The position numbers and the translations under genes were made by a program. From Polyangium sp. y55x31 (GTDB lineage Bacteria; Myxococcota_A; Polyangia; Polyangiales; Polyangiaceae), in NCBI RefSeq assembly GCF_029946505.1, contig NZ_JARZHG010000001.1, forward strand, positions 496,001-560,000: DNA of 64,000 nucleotides. Reading direction: 5' to 3'. Within the stretch, counting starts at the first letter, position 1. Every line of letters starts with the position of its first letter. Under the pieces are notes generated by a model, which was given only the letters and a program-made list of their open reading frames with translations, searched no databases and was not told the origin of the DNA. This document shows, one piece after another, positions 1-8,587 of the stretch.

Positions 1-1034
1 AAGAGCTCACGCGGCAGGCCTGCGGCGTCGAGCAGGACGGCCGTGTAGAACTCGACGTTGGCCTTGAGCGGCCGATCCCGGTGGCGCTCGGCGAGCAGCG
101 TCTCGGCCGCGCGCTCGGTTGCTCGCGCGAGCGCGAGGCGCGCGCCTGCTCCTGCGCTTCCGTCACGCTCGAGCTCGGCGATGGCTCGCTCGAGCACGGC
201 CGCCCGCGGATCCCGCACACGGTAGATCCGGTGCCCCATGCCCATGATGCGCCTGCCTGCTCCGAGCTCGGCCGTGATCCATGCCGCGGCGCGTGAGGGC
301 TCGCCGATCGCGTCCAGCATGTCGAGCACCGGCCCCGGCGCGCCGCCGTGGAGTGGGCCCTTGAGCGCGCCGATGGCCGCCACGATCGCCGAGACCAGAT
401 CCGATCCCGTCGAGGCCACGACCCGCGCCGTGAACGTCGATGCGTTCATGCCGTGATCGGCCACGGTCACGAGGTAGGCGTCGAGCGCCCGCGCTGCGGC
501 CTCGGGCGCGGCCGCTCCGCGCACCATCCGCAGGAAGTCTGCCGCGTGCCGGAGCGACTTGTCCGGGGCGATCGGCGCGCCTCCCGCGCGGCGCCGCGCC
601 CAGGCCGCCGCGAACGTCGCGACTGCGCCCGTGACCCGCGCGAGCTCCACCCATGCCGGCTTCCCCTCTGACCGCCATGCCGCGCGCGCGCCGAGGTGGG
701 CCATGCACGCCATGAGCGCGGAGCTTCCGTCCTCTGCGACGAGCGCCTCCCCGAGCGACGGGATCTGCTCGAAGGCGAGCAGCCGGCCCTCGGCGAGCGC
801 CTCTGCGATCGCGCTGCGGGTCGCGGCGTCCGGGAGCGCGCCCGTCCAGAGCAGCGCGCACAGATCCTCGAAGCCGACCCGGCCTGCGAGCGCCTCGATG
901 TCGTGCCCGCCCACGATGAGCCGCCCTCGCTCGCCGTCGACCTCGCTCAATGCCGTATCCGCCACGACGACCCCATCGAGACCGCTCGACTTCGTCGCCA
1001 CGTGCTGCGCCCCATTCTGCTTCGCAAGGTCCAT
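1..1034 (-). CDS. Citrate synthase family protein (3' end cut by window edge)
   Basis: The ATG at 1034 reads leftwards without a stop to base 1, so the C-terminus lies outside the window. The translation is a citrate/methylcitrate synthase. It has the first active-site His in ADHGMNASTF, the PLHGGAP loop, the second His in MGMGHRIYR and the KANVEFYTA segment near the end. Most citrate synthases have Asp in the NVD position; here it is Glu (NVE). The family condenses acetyl-CoA or propionyl-CoA with oxaloacetate in the cytoplasm. The gene is divergent from a second, helix-turn-helix-bearing citrate synthase, with palindromes between them. Citrate or 2-methylcitrate activity cannot be told apart from this sequence. 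Confidence 0.9.
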   Translation of the reverse strand, partial: MDLAKQNGAQHVATKSSGLDGVVVADTALSEVDGERGRLIVGGHDIEALAGRVGFEDLCALLWTGALPDAATRSAIAEALAEGRLLAFEQIPSLGEALVAEDGSSALMACMAHLGARAAWRSEGKPAWVELARVTGAVATFAAAWARRRAGGAPIAPDKSLRHAADFLRMVRGAAAPEAAARALDAYLVTVADHGMNASTFTARVVASTGSDLVSAIVAAIGALKGPLHGGAPGPVLDMLDAIGEPSRAAAWITAELGAGRRIMGMGHRIYRVRDPRAAVLERAIAELERDGSAGAGARLALARATERAAETLLAERHRDRPLKANVEFYTAVLLDAAGLPREL

Positions 1035-1077
1035 CGTTTCCTCCTTCGTTGATGGTATCCTTGATGTCGTGAGCAAC

Positions 1078-1107
1078 GTTGATCAACGTGGATTGATCAA
1101 TCAATCC
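1078..1107. promoter_or_regulatory. Tandem palindromes between divergent citrate synthase genes (putative operator)
   Basis: Two perfect 10-bp palindromes, GTTGATCAAC (1078-1087) and ATTGATCAAT (1092-1101), have centres 14 bp apart. The second lies in a perfect 18-bp dyad, GGATTGAT-CA-ATCAATCC (1090-1107). A looser related dyad follows at about 1111-1127. AT-rich symmetric sequence stands out in this GC-rich DNA. It sits upstream of both genes if the plus-strand gene starts at 1138. The DNA-binding domain of the plus-strand protein is an obvious candidate ligand, but that is inference. Confidence 0.6.
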
Positions 1108-1137
1108 ACTGGATTCGACAATCAACCATCGGACCTC

Positions 1138-2352
1138 GTGTCCGGAGCCGAAGCCGCGGCGCTGCTCGGGGTGAAGCGCGAGACGCTCTACGCGTACGCG
1201 AGCCGCGGGCTCGTCCGCAGCGTGCCCAGCGACGGCGGGCGGAGCCGCTTCTACGTGCGCGAGGACCTCGAACGGCTGAAGGCCCGGAGCGACGCGCGAC
1301 GCGGGCACGGCCCGGTCGCCGCCGCCGCCTTGCGCTGGGGTGAGCCCGTCCTCACCTCCACGATCACCACGATCGGCCCCGAAGGCCCGCGCTACCGCGG
1401 ACAGGCTGCGACAGCCCTCGCCGCCGCCGGCGTGCCCTTCGAATCCGTCGCCGAGCTGCTCTGGACCGGCGCGCTCCCCGAAGAGCGCCCCACCTGGACC
1501 TTGCCCCAGGAGCCCGCCCTCCCCGCCGCACGCCTCGCCGACCTCGTCCCCGAAGGCGCCCCGCCCCTCGCCACGCTCGCCCTCGCCGTTCCGGCCCTCG
1601 GCGCGCGGGATCCCCTGCGCTTCGCCGCCACCGAGGAGGCCGAGCTGCCCCGCGCCCGCGCCTTGATTCGCCGCCTCGCCGCGCTCTCGGCCCTGCCTTC
1701 CGGCGCGCGTCGCGCCAAGGCCGCGCTCGCCGAACCCACGATGACGCGCGCGCTGCTCGTCGCCCTCGGCGGCCGCAGATCCGAGCGCGCCGAGGCCGCC
1801 CTCGAACAGGCGCTCGTGCTGCTCGCGGATCACGAGCTCGCGACCTCGACGTTCGCCGTCCGCGTCACCGCCTCGACCGGGGCCGATCTCTACGCCTGCG
1901 TGAGCGCCGGGCTCGCCGCGGTCTCCGGCCCGAAGCACGGCGGCGCGTGCGACCGCATCGAGGCCGTGGTCGCCGAGGTCGGTCGCCCCGAGAAAGCACG
2001 CGCCGTCGTCGCCGCCCGCGCCCGGCGCGGCGACACGGTCCTCGAGCTCGGGCATCCGTTCTACCCCGACGGCGATCCTCGCACGCCCCCCTTGCTCGCG
2101 GCCGCGCGCGAAGAAGCCCCTCGAAAGGTCAACGTCGCCGCCCTCTTCGCGCTGCTCGACGCGACGAAGGAGGCCGGCCATCCGCCGCCGTCCGTGGACG
2201 TCGGCCTCGTCGCGCTTTGCCTCGCGCTCGGGCTGCCCCAGGGCGCGGCCACGACCCTCTTCGCGATCGGCCGCCTCGCCGGCTGGATCGCCCACGCCCT
2301 CGAGCAGCGCAAAGATCCTACGCTCCTGCGGCCGCGCTCGATCGCGTCATGA
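1138..2352 (+). CDS. Citrate synthase with N-terminal helix-turn-helix domain
   Basis: The first 50 or so residues form a MerR/excisionase-like DNA-binding fold (AEAAALLGVKRETLYAYASRGLV, cut here to its ends AEAAALLGV and YAYASRGL). A compact citrate synthase domain follows, with DHELATSTF, PKHGGA, a GHPFYPDGDPR segment in place of the usual GHRVY, and a late SVDVG that keeps the Asp. This HTH-citrate synthase architecture is known as a family, without a settled role. GTG at 1138 is preferred because it leaves the palindromes outside the gene; TTG 1093 and GTG 1069 are in-frame alternatives. The stop TGA directly abuts the stop of the convergent hydrolase gene (tcatga). It may be a metabolite-responsive regulator, an enzyme, or both. 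Confidence 0.85.
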   Translation: MSGAEAAALLGVKRETLYAYASRGLVRSVPSDGGRSRFYVREDLERLKARSDARRGHGPVAAAALRWGEPVLTSTITTIGPEGPRYRGQAATALAAAGVPFESVAELLWTGALPEERPTWTLPQEPALPAARLADLVPEGAPPLATLALAVPALGARDPLRFAATEEAELPRARALIRRLAALSALPSGARRAKAALAEPTMTRALLVALGGRRSERAEAALEQALVLLADHELATSTFAVRVTASTGADLYACVSAGLAAVSGPKHGGACDRIEAVVAEVGRPEKARAVVAARARRGDTVLELGHPFYPDGDPRTPPLLAAAREEAPRKVNVAALFALLDATKEAGHPPPSVDVGLVALCLALGLPQGAATTLFAIGRLAGWIAHALEQRKDPTLLRPRSIAS

Positions 2353-3036
2353 GGCGCGGGCCATCGGCCGACCCTGCGCCCCGATGTGCGCCTCGAACCA
2401 GTGCCCCGCGAGATCCGCGACCTGGTCGAGCGCCCCCGGCTCCTCGAAGAGGTGCGTCGCCCGCGGGACGATGACGATCTCCCGCTCGCACCGGAGATCC
2501 TCGAACGCCTGCTGGTTCAGATCGATCACCAGCGTATCCGCCCCGCCCACGATGAGCAGCGTCGGCGCCGTGACCCGCGGCAGCGCCCCGCCCGCGAGAT
2601 CGGGCCGCCCGCCGCGCGAGACGACCGCCTGCACGGCGTCGGGCCGCTCCGCCGCCGCGACGAGCGCCGCCGCCGCCCCCGTGCTCGCCCCGAAGAGCCC
2701 GATCCCGAGGCCCGCCGTCGACGACGACCGACCGAGCCAATCGACGACGCCCACGACCCGCCGCGCGAGCAGGTCGATGTCGAACCGGATCTCGGCCGTC
2801 CGGAGGTCCACGGCCTCCTCCTCGACCGTCAAGAGATCCACGAGCAACGTCCCGAACCTGCGCGCCCGCAAGCTCGCCGCGACATGGCGATTGCGCTGGC
2901 TGAACCGGCTCGACCCGCTCCCGTGGGCGAAGAGCACGATGCCCCGCGCTCCCGCCGGCATCCCGAGATCGCCGCTCAGCATCACGCCGTCCGCCGGCAC
3001 GCAGACCGGCGAGGTCTCCGCTCGCTCGTTCACCAT
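2347..3036 (-). CDS. Alpha/beta hydrolase, dienelactone-hydrolase-like
   Basis: A 229-residue cytoplasmic alpha/beta hydrolase. The nucleophile elbow is GASTG (serine), the acid is likely in GGADTLVIDLN, and the catalytic His is in RATHLFEEPG. An early FAHGSGSS loop supplies the oxyanion region. These features match small hydrolases of the dienelactone hydrolase/YqiA-like group, which are often annotated as phosphoribosyltransferase-fused or stand-alone; here it stands alone. The substrate is unknown. The stop codon is back to back with the convergent HTH-citrate synthase stop, leaving no room for a terminator. The dehydrogenase gene upstream ends 56 bases away on the same strand, so co-transcription is possible. 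Confidence 0.8.
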   Translation of the reverse strand: MVNERAETSPVCVPADGVMLSGDLGMPAGARGIVLFAHGSGSSRFSQRNRHVAASLRARRFGTLLVDLLTVEEEAVDLRTAEIRFDIDLLARRVVGVVDWLGRSSSTAGLGIGLFGASTGAAAALVAAAERPDAVQAVVSRGGRPDLAGGALPRVTAPTLLIVGGADTLVIDLNQQAFEDLRCEREIVIVPRATHLFEEPGALDQVADLAGHWFEAHIGAQGRPMARAS

Positions 3037-3092
3037 GGTCCGATCCCTCCCTATCGAGGATCCGGCATCGGGCAGAGACTCCGTCGCCGCAA

Positions 3093-4109
3093 CTACGACC
3101 GGATCACGGTCTCGACGCGGAGCGCATGCACGAGCGGCTCTCCCCGCTCGAACGCCGAGATGCTCTCGAACGTGGTCTCCGCGATGTTCGTGAGGGCCTC
3201 GTGCGTCAAGAACCCCTGGTGCGAGGTGACGAGCACGTTCGGGAGCGTGAGCAGCCGCGCGAGGACGTCGTCCTGGATCACGCGGTCCGAGAGATCCCGG
3301 AAGAAGATGCCCTCCTCCTCCTCGTACACGTCGAGCCCCGCGTGCCCCACCTGCCCCGTCTTCAGCGCTTCGAGAAGCGCGGGGGTGTCGACGAGCGCGC
3401 CGCGCCCGGTGTTGATCAGCATCACCCCGCGCTTCATCGAGGCAATGGCCGCGGCGTCCACGAGGTGATGGGTCTTCGGCGTGAGGGGGACATGCAGCGA
3501 CAGGATGTCCGCCTTCGCGTAAAGCTCGGGGAGCGAGGCATACCGGACGATCCCAGCCTCGACGAGCGCCGTGTCCGGGCGGAGGTCGTAGGCGAGCACG
3601 TGACAGCCGAACCCGTGGAGGATCCGCGCGAGCGCGGCTCCGATGCGGCCCGTGCCGATGACGCCGGCGGTCTTGCCGACCATGTCGAAGCCGACGAGGC
3701 CCTCGAGCGAAAAATTCCCCTCGCGCACGCGGGCGTAGGCTTTGTGGATCTTGCGGTTCAGGGCGAGGATCAGCGTGGCCGCGTGCTCGGCGACGGCGTG
3801 GGGCGAATACTCGGGCACGCGCACGACGGGGAGCCCGAGCCGCGCCGCCGCCTGCAAATCGACGTGGTTGTAGCCGGCCGACCGAAGCGCGACGAGCCCT
3901 ACGCCCACGGCGGCGAGCGTCTCCAGCGTGCGCGCGGTGACGCGGTCGTTCACGAAGGAGCAGGCCACGCGGCTGCCCTGCGCGAGCACGGCCGTCTCCT
4001 CGGTGAGCCGGGGTTCGAGGAAGACGAGCTCGTGCCCGCGCCGCGCGGCGGACGCGGCGAGGATGTCCCGCTCGTAGCGGTGGGTATCGAAGACGGCGAC
4101 TTTCATCAT
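3093..4109 (-). CDS. ldhA: D-2-hydroxyacid dehydrogenase, fermentative D-lactate dehydrogenase type
   Basis: 338 residues, close to bacterial D-lactate dehydrogenases (about 330). It has the substrate Arg region LRSAGYNHVD, a Rossmann GTGRIGAALARIL, the catalytic Arg in NTGRGALVDT, Glu in DVYEEEEG and the catalytic His in TSHQGFLTHEA. The HQGFLT signature is typical of LdhA, which reduces pyruvate to D-lactate with NADH. The start ATG (4109-4107) overlaps the stop TGA of kup (4108-4106) as ATGA, so the two are translationally coupled. ATG 4106 is a second possible start. Pairing a potassium transporter with a fermentative dehydrogenase is unusual; the substrate assignment rests on motifs only. 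Confidence 0.85.
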   Translation of the reverse strand: MMKVAVFDTHRYERDILAASAARRGHELVFLEPRLTEETAVLAQGSRVACSFVNDRVTARTLETLAAVGVGLVALRSAGYNHVDLQAAARLGLPVVRVPEYSPHAVAEHAATLILALNRKIHKAYARVREGNFSLEGLVGFDMVGKTAGVIGTGRIGAALARILHGFGCHVLAYDLRPDTALVEAGIVRYASLPELYAKADILSLHVPLTPKTHHLVDAAAIASMKRGVMLINTGRGALVDTPALLEALKTGQVGHAGLDVYEEEEGIFFRDLSDRVIQDDVLARLLTLPNVLVTSHQGFLTHEALTNIAETTFESISAFERGEPLVHALRVETVIRS

Positions 4110-6106
4110 AGATCGATCTGCATCCCGAGCTCCACGACGCGACCCGGGGGCAGGCCGAAATAGGCCGTGGCGGGGCGCGCGTTGCGGGAAATGAAGGCGA
4201 AGAGGTCCTTGCGCCATTTCCACATCTTCGAGCGGCCCGTCGGCAGGAGCGTCTCGCGGCCGAGGTAATAACTCGTGCGCTGGAGCTCGATCGACAGGCC
4301 GTACTCCTTGCAGGCGGCCAGCGCGTTCGGCACGTTCGGCGTCTGCATGAAGCCGTAACGGGCATTGACTCGGTAAAACCCGTGGCCCTTGTGCTCGACG
4401 GTCAGGCGCTCTTCGGGCGGGATCTCGGGGACGCGCTCGTTCGAGATGGAGAGCAGGACGACCTGCTCGTGCAGGACCTGGTTGTGCTTGAAATGGTGGA
4501 GCAGGACGGGCGGCGTGCCGTGCGGGTTCGAGGCCATGAAGACGGCCGTACCGCGCACGCGGTGGGGCTTCGTGCGCTCGACGTCCTCGAGGAACAGCTC
4601 GAGCGGCAGGATGCCGTCCTTGAAGGACTCGGCGAGGATCCGGCGGCCCGCTTTCCAGGTCGTCATGACCGTGAAGATCACGAACGCCATGGCCACGGGG
4701 AACCAGCCGCCCTGGAAAAACTTGGCGGCGTTTGCCGAGAAAAACGAGAGGTCGATGGCGAGGAACACCGCGACCGGCGGCAGGGCCTTCCAGAGCGGCC
4801 AGCCCCAGCGCTTCGTGACGACCACGAAATACACCGTCGTCGTGATGGTCATCGTGGCCGTGACCGCGATGCCGTAGGCCGCCGCGAGCGAGGTCGAGGT
4901 GCGGAACGTGAAGACGAGCAGGATGCAGGCGACGAGGAGCGCGCGGTTGATCTCGGGGATGTAGATCTGCCCCTCGGTCTCCTTCGAGGTGTGGACGATC
5001 GTGACGCGCGGGAAGTAGCCGAGCTGCACGGCCTGCTGCGTCAGCGAGAAGGCCCCGGAGATGAGCGCCTGCGAGGCGACGATCGTGGCGCCCGTCGCGA
5101 TGGCGACCGTCGGGTAGAGGGCCCAGGACGGGACGAGGCCATAAAAAGGATTCGTCGCGCCGCCGGGGTGCTGGAGCAGGTACGCGCCCTGGCCGAAGTA
5201 ATTGAGCAGGAGCGCGGGCCAGACGATGGCGAACCAGACCCGTCGGATCGGGCCGCGGCCGAAATGGCCCATGTCCGCATAAAGCGCCTCGCAGCCCGTG
5301 ATGCAGAGGACCACGGCGCCGAGGAGCAAAAAGCCGTGGCTCTTGTGTTCCAGGAAAAACCGCACGCCGTGCCGGGGATCGACGGCGGTGAGCACGCTCG
5401 GATTGGTCAGGATCCACCGGGCCCCGAGAATGGCGATGGTGACGAACCAGACGAGCGTGACGGTGCCGAAGACATTGCCAATGCCGCCGGTGCCGCGCTT
5501 TTGCACGAGGAAGAGCGCGAGCAGGATGGCCACCGTGAGCGGCACGACGACGTGCTTCAGCGGCTCGTACGCGACCTCGAGGCCCTCCATGGCCGAGAGC
5601 ACCGAAATCGCGGGCGTGATGACGCCCTCTCCATAAAGGAGCGACGCGCCGAGCAGGACGAGCAAGACGAGCGGCCCCGTGCCCGGGCCCTTGCGCGTGG
5701 GCACGAGCGCGAGCAGGGCCATGATGCCGCCGGAGCCTTGGTTGTCGGCCCGGAGGACGAACGTGAGGTATTTTACCGTCACGACCATCAAGAGCGACCA
5801 GAAGACGAGCGAGAGGATGCCGAGGATGTTCGCCGGTGTGGGCGCGACGTGATGCGGGCTCTCCGGGCTGAAGCACTCCTTGATTGCGTAGAGCGGGCTC
5901 GTGCCGATGTCGCCGAAGACGACGCCGAGGGCGCCGAGGAGCAAGGCCCAACGCGCGCCGTGTGTCGTCTCGCCGTGGGCGGCGGCGGCATGCGGCGCGC
6001 TTGCTTGTGGCACGTCTCCGGCGGCGCGCGCGTCTGGGACCACGCTGGTCCCATCCGCCGCGGATGCCTCGGTGGAGGCGAGCGTGCCCGCTTGGTCTTC
6101 CGTCAT
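4106..6106 (-). CDS. kup: Potassium uptake transporter Kup
   Basis: 666 residues with about a dozen membrane segments. The hallmark Kup motif GVVFGDIGTSPLYAIKE comes just after the N-terminus, and conserved stretches such as LYGEGVITPAISVLSA and DMGHFGRGPIRRVWF follow. The protein brings K+ into the cell with protons. About 50 Ala/Thr/His-rich residues precede the first conserved motif, longer than in E. coli Kup. The cytoplasmic C-terminal half (from about residue 470) is complete. It is the first gene of a two-gene operon with the dehydrogenase (ATGA overlap). ATG 6106 was chosen as the first in-frame ATG before the domain; a small hairpin lies just upstream of it. Confidence 0.93.
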   Translation of the reverse strand: MTEDQAGTLASTEASAADGTSVVPDARAAGDVPQASAPHAAAAHGETTHGARWALLLGALGVVFGDIGTSPLYAIKECFSPESPHHVAPTPANILGILSLVFWSLLMVVTVKYLTFVLRADNQGSGGIMALLALVPTRKGPGTGPLVLLVLLGASLLYGEGVITPAISVLSAMEGLEVAYEPLKHVVVPLTVAILLALFLVQKRGTGGIGNVFGTVTLVWFVTIAILGARWILTNPSVLTAVDPRHGVRFFLEHKSHGFLLLGAVVLCITGCEALYADMGHFGRGPIRRVWFAIVWPALLLNYFGQGAYLLQHPGGATNPFYGLVPSWALYPTVAIATGATIVASQALISGAFSLTQQAVQLGYFPRVTIVHTSKETEGQIYIPEINRALLVACILLVFTFRTSTSLAAAYGIAVTATMTITTTVYFVVVTKRWGWPLWKALPPVAVFLAIDLSFFSANAAKFFQGGWFPVAMAFVIFTVMTTWKAGRRILAESFKDGILPLELFLEDVERTKPHRVRGTAVFMASNPHGTPPVLLHHFKHNQVLHEQVVLLSISNERVPEIPPEERLTVEHKGHGFYRVNARYGFMQTPNVPNALAACKEYGLSIELQRTSYYLGRETLLPTGRSKMWKWRKDLFAFISRNARPATAYFGLPPGRVVELGMQIDL

Positions 6107-6113
6107 GGGGCGC

Positions 6114-6129
6114 GGATGGTAACCCATCC
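6114..6129 (-). promoter_or_regulatory. Short hairpin at the kup ribosome-binding region
   Basis: GGATGG-TAAC-CCATCC is a perfect 6-bp stem with a 4-base loop. It ends 7 bases upstream of the kup ATG, so in the kup mRNA it would cover the place where a ribosome-binding site is expected. No strong Shine-Dalgarno sequence is visible there. A role in controlling kup translation is inference; it is too short to be convincing alone. Confidence 0.3.
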
Positions 6130-6226
6130 CGGCAGAGACGCGAGGCGCGGCCCGCCGCCCCGGGAGGCTTGACCACGAGGACGGCGTGGACTTCTGTAGG
6201 GGGATGCCGGCCCGGAGCGCACGCAG

Positions 6227-6613
6227 ATGGGGATGAAGCTCTTGTGGGTCTGCATCGGCGGCGCGATCGGCTCGGGAGCACGGTTTCTCGTGACGACCTG
6301 GTCCCTCTCGCGGTACGGCTCTGCGTTTCCCTACGGGACCCTCGCCGTCAACGTCGTCGGCTCCTTTCTGCTCGCGCTCCTCTTTCAGCTCTCCCGGAGC
6401 GCCACGTGGCTCGGCCCGACGCTCCAGGTCGCGCTCGGCGCGGGTTTTCTCGGTGGGTTCACGACGTACTCGACGTTCAACCTGGAGCTCGTCCAGTACG
6501 TACACAACGGACAGCCCCGCCTCGCCGCGCTGTACGGCACGGCGACGCTCGTCGGTTGTCTCTGCGCCGGGTTCGTCGGGATGCACCTCGGGCGGCTCCC
6601 CGGTTCGCGCTGA
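6227..6613 (+). CDS. crcB: Fluoride channel CrcB/FluC
   Basis: 128 residues, the normal length, with four hydrophobic segments. Family signatures are present: GGAIGSGARF near the N-terminus, PYGTLAVNVVGSFLLALL in the second segment, and GFLGGFTTYSTFNLE in the third, carrying the pore-lining Thr/Ser and the conserved Phe pair. The protein is a small dual-topology channel that lets fluoride leave the cytoplasm. It is a single copy here, as expected for homodimeric CrcB. It is divergent from kup across 120 bases. I looked for a fluoride riboswitch upstream and did not find the conserved core. Confidence 0.93.
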   Translation: MGMKLLWVCIGGAIGSGARFLVTTWSLSRYGSAFPYGTLAVNVVGSFLLALLFQLSRSATWLGPTLQVALGAGFLGGFTTYSTFNLELVQYVHNGQPRLAALYGTATLVGCLCAGFVGMHLGRLPGSR

Positions 6614-6696
6614 AAAACCCGCGGCCGAGCTCGCCAGCCAGGCCGCGCGGGAGGCAGCGGCTCGACGCCGCACCACGCGGCCCGAGGGATCGACGC

Positions 6697-7533
6697 ATGG
6701 CAGACGCGGACATCGCGAGCGATCTCGGCCGCGACCTCGCCGCCGGGCGGGCCGTCCTGTTCACGGGCGCGGGGTTCTCCGTCGACGCGCGCGCCGCGGA
6801 CGGCAGCCCCATCCCGAGCGGGCCCGAGCTCTCCGAGGAGCTCTGGGACCTCTGCTTCCCCGGCGAATCCCGGGACGGGAGCGCCCTCCAGGACCTCTTC
6901 CAGCACGCCCTGTCCGAAGCCCCCGACAAACTCGAGGCGCTGCTCCGGCGGCGGCTCACGGTCGACCCGGCGCGGCTGCCAGCGTTTTACCGGGTCTGGT
7001 TCGCCCTCCCCTGGCGCCGCATCTACACGCTGAACGTGGACGACCTCGCGACGGCCGCCGCGGCCCGGTTCGACCTGCCCCGGCCCGTCGTGATCCGCGC
7101 GGCCCTCGCGGACGATCCGACGCCGGACGAGACCCCCGACGGCGCGCGGCTCGAGGTCGTCCACCTGAACGGGCACGTGGCCAACGGCCCGCGCGGCGTG
7201 ACGTTCTCGACGACGCAGTACGGCGCGCGCCTCGCGTCGGACGAAGATCCCCACTACGCCGCGCTCGTCCGCGACTTCTGCGAGCTGCCGTTCGTCTTCG
7301 TGGGGACCCGGCTCGACGAGTCTCCCCTCTGGCAAGAGCTCGAGCGCGTCGAGCGCACGGGCGGCGAGGAGCCGCAGCGGCCCCGGCCGCGGTCGCTCCT
7401 GGTCACGCCCCAGATCGAGCGCGCACGTCAGAGCCTCCTCGAGCGCATCGGCGTGGCCTGGATGCCGCTCTCGACGCGAGAGTTCACCGACGAGGTGCTC
7501 CTGCCGATCGCCCGATCCCTCGGCGTCGCCTGA
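6697..7533 (+). CDS. SIR2-like domain protein
   Basis: 278 residues. The N-terminal LFTGAGFSVDA matches the NAD-binding GAGxS motif of the SIR2 superfamily, and TLNVDDL and VGTRLDES fit later strands of the fold. The usual catalytic LHG is replaced by HLNG (about residue 168), so the His is displaced or lost. Single-domain SIR2-like proteins of this kind occur in anti-phage systems as NAD-consuming effectors, usually with a partner. Here the next gene, 49 bases downstream, encodes a P-loop ATPase. Deacetylase activity is unlikely. Defence is a hypothesis; no other defence gene is visible nearby. Confidence 0.75.
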   Translation: MADADIASDLGRDLAAGRAVLFTGAGFSVDARAADGSPIPSGPELSEELWDLCFPGESRDGSALQDLFQHALSEAPDKLEALLRRRLTVDPARLPAFYRVWFALPWRRIYTLNVDDLATAAAARFDLPRPVVIRAALADDPTPDETPDGARLEVVHLNGHVANGPRGVTFSTTQYGARLASDEDPHYAALVRDFCELPFVFVGTRLDESPLWQELERVERTGGEEPQRPRPRSLLVTPQIERARQSLLERIGVAWMPLSTREFTDEVLLPIARSLGVA

Positions 7534-7582
7534 CCGGTCGAGAAAAACTTCGAATCCACGGGGCCTGGGGACATTCCTCGTC

Positions 7583-8533
7583 GTGAGCACGACGACGAGA
7601 CAACACGGGCAAGGCTGGCTCGGTGAGCCAGCCGTCGAACATGACCGCGTTTCCAGCGAACACCTGGGGCCCGACAAGGCCCGAGGGGCACGGTTCTTGG
7701 GGACGCACCGGCATCGACGCCGGTTCAACGTGGTGGGGCCCTGCCATGATGAACTGCACTACATGCTGGCCGCGAGCGCGCGGCTCGTGGAGGTGCCGGA
7801 CCTCGTGGCGCGCGGCTCGTACGTGGTGGTGCACGCGCCGCGGATGCACGGGCGCACGACGTGGCTGCGGGGGCTCTCGGCCGGGCTCGCGGAGCGTGGA
7901 GCGTGGGCCGTGGTGCGCGCGTCGTGCCGGCCGAAGCGCGGCGCGGCGGAGGGAGTCTCCGGCGAGCGCGCGCTGCTCGAAGCCATCGCGCAGGCGGCCG
8001 GCGAACAGCTCCCGGCGCCGCTCCGGCCCCCGCCGTGGCCCCCTTCGTACGACGTGCGGTTCGCGGGCGTCGTGCTCTCGGCGTGGGCGCGGGCCTGCCC
8101 GCGGCCCCTCGTTCTCCTGCTCGACGACGTGGAGCTTTTGCCACGCGAGATCCGCGCGAGCCTGCTCTCGCAGCTCCGGGCGACCTACGAGGCCCGGCCC
8201 CGCGCGGCGCCGTGGTCGATCGTGCTCTCCGGCTCGGACGAGGTGCAGGCCTCGGCCGTGGAGCTCCTCGGGCCCGCGGCGACGTCGCTCCGCCTGCCGG
8301 ACTTCACGGCCGCGCAGGTGGCGACGCTCTGCGCGGAGCACACGGAGGAGACGGGTCAGCCGTTCCGGGACGAGGCGGTGGCGCAGATCGCCGCGATCTC
8401 GGGCGGCCACCCGTGGGTCGTGAACGTCCTCGCGCGCGAGATCGTGGAGAGGCTACGTCCTCCGCTCCGGCAGCCGATCACGGCCGCCCACGTGATCGCA
8501 GCCGCCGAGCGGCTCCGCGGCGCGTGGGTTTGA
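7583..8533 (+). CDS. AAA-like P-loop ATPase
   Basis: It begins with the family entry motif RRFNVVGPCHDELHYML and then HAPRMHGRTTWL, a degenerate Walker A in which the usual GKT reads GRT. Walker B is LVLLLDDVELL, followed by a sensor-like Ser/Gly region and SGGHPWVVNVLA near the C-terminus. This resembles AAA-like ATPases of the AAA_35 group, common in myxobacteria and cyanobacteria. GTG 7583 is the only early start, but residues 1-45 do not look conserved, so the true start may be further in. It follows the SIR2-like gene closely and precedes a Ser/Thr kinase by 54 bases. The Lys-to-Arg change in Walker A may reduce ATP hydrolysis. Confidence 0.65.
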   Translation: MSTTTRQHGQGWLGEPAVEHDRVSSEHLGPDKARGARFLGTHRHRRRFNVVGPCHDELHYMLAASARLVEVPDLVARGSYVVVHAPRMHGRTTWLRGLSAGLAERGAWAVVRASCRPKRGAAEGVSGERALLEAIAQAAGEQLPAPLRPPPWPPSYDVRFAGVVLSAWARACPRPLVLLLDDVELLPREIRASLLSQLRATYEARPRAAPWSIVLSGSDEVQASAVELLGPAATSLRLPDFTAAQVATLCAEHTEETGQPFRDEAVAQIAAISGGHPWVVNVLAREIVERLRPPLRQPITAAHVIAAAERLRGAWV

Positions 8534-8587
8534 GAGGGAGTCGGCTTCCCGTGGGAGTTCAGCTCGGGCACAATCCGGCGCCTCTTC

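Noticed and set aside
163-2295. Long minus-strand open frame of 710 codons
   Set aside because: It is antisense to the HTH-citrate synthase and out of frame with the real minus-strand citrate synthase; composition is Arg/Gly-rich as expected from shadow frames in high-GC DNA.
6107-6226. Possible fluoride riboswitch upstream of crcB
   Set aside because: The conserved CTGATG...CTCCTAC-type core and its pseudoknot partner are not present; only a short hairpin belonging to the kup side is seen.
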